DNA of 64,000 bases from the NCBI RefSeq assembly GCF_023336755.1, contig NZ_JALZWP010000008.1, positions 62,001 to 126,000 on the forward strand. The letters are read 5' to 3'. A program made the translations under genes and the position numbers. Below, piece by piece: positions 61,944-64,000 of the stretch (the stretch's first letter is position 1; every line of letters starts with the position of its first letter). Source of the stretch: Roseinatronobacter domitianus. GTDB taxonomy: Bacteria > Pseudomonadota > Alphaproteobacteria > Rhodobacterales > Rhodobacteraceae. The notes beneath the pieces are model-generated. The model had not been told where the DNA came from. It saw only the letters and a program-made list of their open reading frames with translations, and did no database searches.

Positions 61944-63447
61944 CGGCTACTCCCTCTGCCCGTTTGCGTGCGCGATAGGTGCGGAAACTGGGCAATAGCA
62001 CCAGAAGTGCTGCCAGCACCAGTAGGCCCAGCGTCATCGGGCGTTCCAGAATGAATCCGAAACCGCGATAAAGCTGCATGGCACGGGCGAAGTTGTCTTC
62101 CAACATGGTGCCCAGAATAAACCCGATCAGCAGCGGCGCCAGCGGATAATCGGCAAAGCGCAGGATCGTCGCAACCACGCCAAAGCCCACGAGGATCAGA
62201 AGTTCCGTGGAATTGTTCTGCCCCAGATAGCTGCCCATCAGCGTGAAGAACAGGATGAAGGGGATCAGGAAACTGCGCGGTATGGTCAGGATCTTGGCGA
62301 TGTAAGGGATCAGCGGCAGGTTCAGGATCAGCAGCACCAGATTGCCGATATACATGGAAATGATAACCGCCCAGAACACGTCTGGCGTGTCGGTCATCAG
62401 CCGTGGCCCGGGCGTGACATTCAGCGCCAGCAACGCGCCCAGCAGAATGGCGGTGGTGCCGGAACCGGGAATGCCCAGCGTCAGCAGCGGCACGAAAGAC
62501 CCTGTGCAAGCCGCGTTATTGGCGGTTTCGGGTGCGGCCAGGCCCTTGATAGAACCTTTGCCAAATTCAGCCTGCTCTTCCTTGGTGGCGATGTTGCGTT
62601 CGACCGCGTAGCCCAGAAAGCTGGCAATGGTCGCGCCCGCACCGGGTAGAACCCCGATAAAAAAGCCTTGCACCGATTGCCGCCCGATGACGGGGGCGAT
62701 GGATTTGGCTTCGTCTTTGCTGATACGCAGGTTGTCGATTTTCCCGCTATCGCCGGTTGCGGCGCGGGCGGGGTTCATGACCAAAAACAAGGCTTCGGGC
62801 AAGGCGAACATGGCCATGGCAAGCGTGATGAAGGAAAAGCCCGATTGCAATTCCATCATCCCGAAGGTGAAGCGCGGCATGTTCGACAATGCGCCTTCGC
62901 CCACGGTGCCAAGGATCAGGCCCAGAATGGTCATCATCAACGCCTTGGCGACCTGGCCGGTGCCCGCAAAAGCCGCGATGGCCGACAGGCCCACGACCAT
63001 CAGCGCGAAATATTCCGCCGAATGGAACAGCAGCGCGACCGATGACAGCGCGGGCGCGAAGATCATCAGTAGCACCGCGCCGATGGTGCCGCCCGCGAAA
63101 CTGGCGATGGCGGCAATGGTCAGCGCCTTGCCCGCTTGGCCCTTGCGCGCCATCGGGTAGCCGTCGAAGGAGCTGGCGACGGTTCCCGCCACCCCCGGTG
63201 CATTCAGCAGGATGGAACTGGTCGAGCCGCCAAAGATCGCGCCATAATAGACGCCCGACAGCAGGATCAGCGCTGCCGTGGGGTCGCCAATACCGATGGC
63301 AACCGGGATCATGATGGCGATGATGGACATTGGCCCCAGACCCGGCAACATCCCGATCAGGGTGCCGATCAGGCAGCCCATGACCACCATCATCAGGTTG
63401 AACGGGGAAATCGCCGCAGACAGGCCGATTAGCAAACCTTCAAGCAT
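61933..63447 (-). CDS. tctA: Tripartite tricarboxylate transporter, large membrane subunit TctA
   Basis: A 504-aa protein with about 11-12 helices. Family motifs are GLGPMSIIAIMIPVAIG, YYGAIFGGSTSSILLNAPG, GFFIGVLPGAGATIASFLGY and TLGIPGSGTTAILLGALLAL. With TctB and a periplasmic TctC (outside the window) it imports citrate or related acids using an ion gradient. TctB lies 12 bases upstream. Confidence 0.94.
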   Translation of the reverse strand: MLEGLLIGLSAAISPFNLMMVVMGCLIGTLIGMLPGLGPMSIIAIMIPVAIGIGDPTAALILLSGVYYGAIFGGSTSSILLNAPGVAGTVASSFDGYPMARKGQAGKALTIAAIASFAGGTIGAVLLMIFAPALSSVALLFHSAEYFALMVVGLSAIAAFAGTGQVAKALMMTILGLILGTVGEGALSNMPRFTFGMMELQSGFSFITLAMAMFALPEALFLVMNPARAATGDSGKIDNLRISKDEAKSIAPVIGRQSVQGFFIGVLPGAGATIASFLGYAVERNIATKEEQAEFGKGSIKGLAAPETANNAACTGSFVPLLTLGIPGSGTTAILLGALLALNVTPGPRLMTDTPDVFWAVIISMYIGNLVLLILNLPLIPYIAKILTIPRSFLIPFILFFTLMGSYLGQNNSTELLILVGFGVVATILRFADYPLAPLLIGFILGTMLEDNFARAMQLYRGFGFILERPMTLGLLVLAALLVLLPSFRTYRARKRAEGVADGD

Positions 63448-63459
63448 TGTGGTGCCCCC

Positions 63460-63948
63460 TTACATGAACATTGCAGGCCAAGGGCGCAGGAATATCCCCA
63501 ACACCTCTTGCACCAGATACCAGATCGCACCGACGGCAATGCCGGCGACGGGAAGCAGGATATGAAACCGTCGCTCACCCAGCAGGACAGAGCCAAGGAC
63601 CAGAAAGCCAATGGTCGAGCCGACAAAGCCCAGCGGGCGCAGCGTCAGCGCATAGGCCACCATCAGCACAAGAAGCGCCAAAGCCTGCCAGATGTGGTAA
63701 TCGCCCAGACGGGTCAGGTCGATTGCGCCGTCTTTGGGCGCGGCATTTGACTTGGGTTTCGGGGTGAACAGCACCACCAGCCCGACGATCAGCCCCAGAA
63801 TTGTCAGGATCTTGGGGAAGGTCGACGGCCAGATCGGGTTGCGCCGCAAGATCGGCGGCAGGCTGTCATCCATGGTAAAGAAAGCCGCGTAGCCATACAC
63901 GCACACAAGCGCGATGAAGGCCAGCGCGATCCAGCGATCGAGCGCCAT
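63460..63948 (-). CDS. tctB: Tripartite tricarboxylate transporter, small membrane subunit TctB
   Basis: A 162-aa protein with four to five membrane helices: IALAFIALVCVYGYAAFFTM near the start, a middle helix IWQALALLVLMVAYALTLRPLG and TIGFLVLGSVLLGERRF towards the end. Size and place next to tctA fit TctB. The 52 bases to the window end are non-coding and probably lead to tctC upstream. Confidence 0.88.
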   Translation of the reverse strand: MALDRWIALAFIALVCVYGYAAFFTMDDSLPPILRRNPIWPSTFPKILTILGLIVGLVVLFTPKPKSNAAPKDGAIDLTRLGDYHIWQALALLVLMVAYALTLRPLGFVGSTIGFLVLGSVLLGERRFHILLPVAGIAVGAIWYLVQEVLGIFLRPWPAMFM

Positions 63949-64000
63949 CTGTCATCCCCTTTTTCGATTTCAAGAAATGAGATGCGGCTGGCCCAACCAT

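Overview
The window is GC-rich chromosomal DNA from an alphaproteobacterium, most likely of the Rhodobacterales (Roseobacter/Rhodobacter-like). Three things point there: gene content (rimP-nusA-ylxR-infB, ffh-chorismate mutase-rpsP, cbiB-cobC, DUF2849/DUF934-type sulfite reduction operon), a GTTC-N7-GTTC SOS box in front of dnaE2, and RutR-type operators. No phage, plasmid, transposase or CRISPR array is visible.

Layout. (a) 1-13.2 kb: a reductive pyrimidine catabolism cluster: PreT-PreA dihydropyrimidine dehydrogenase, a DMT exporter-like protein, a RutR-like repressor, a beta-ureidopropionase-type amidohydrolase, dihydropyrimidinase, a DHDPS/NAL-family aldolase and a complete NitT/TauT/NMT1-type ABC importer. 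Two near-consensus RutR boxes (991-1006 and 5362-5377) mark its promoters. Four intergenic gaps of this cluster, and none that I found elsewhere, carry GC-rich palindromic REP-like elements; a small GIY-YIG nuclease gene sits between two of them. (b) 13.3-17.2 kb: a convergent thiamin salvage operon (thiM-thiE-thiD-tenA-SDR) behind a promoter and a TPP riboswitch. (c) 17.2-24.3 kb: a YhaO/YhaN (SbcCD-like) nuclease-ATPase pair, tRNA-Ser(GGA) with its terminator, ureidoglycine aminohydrolase and an aldose dehydrogenase. (d) 24.4-38.5 kb: translation and RNA genes (ffh, chorismate mutase, rpsP, a glycosyltransferase, rimM, trmD; then rimP, nusA, ylxR-L7Ae, infB behind a promoter and an apparent attenuator), with SOS-controlled dnaE2 between them on the other strand.

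(e) 38.5-44.2 kb: a two-gene operon encoding a DUF1989-GcvT fusion and a group II truncated haemoglobin, then cbiB-cobC-DUF599 and tRNA-Val(UAC). (f) 44.3-49.9 kb: a LysR regulator divergent from dabB-dabA, the energy-coupled inorganic-carbon accumulation complex, followed by a zinc-ribbon methyltransferase. (g) 49.9-58.9 kb: MFS transporter, universal stress protein, SulP transporter and an assimilatory sulfate reduction operon (cysG-DUF2849-cysI-cysH-DUF934), with aroQ upstream. (h) 58.9-64 kb: a tripartite tricarboxylate transporter (tctB-tctA) with a CaiB/BaiF CoA-transferase, a citryl-CoA-lyase-like protein and an AbrB-type membrane protein.

The least explained parts are the DUF1989-GcvT/truncated haemoglobin operon, the aldolase-family gene and NMT1-type importer inside a RutR regulon, the REP-flanked GIY-YIG gene, and the terminator in the rimP-nusA-infB leader. 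Functions are read from sequence motifs and gene context only; no database search was run.
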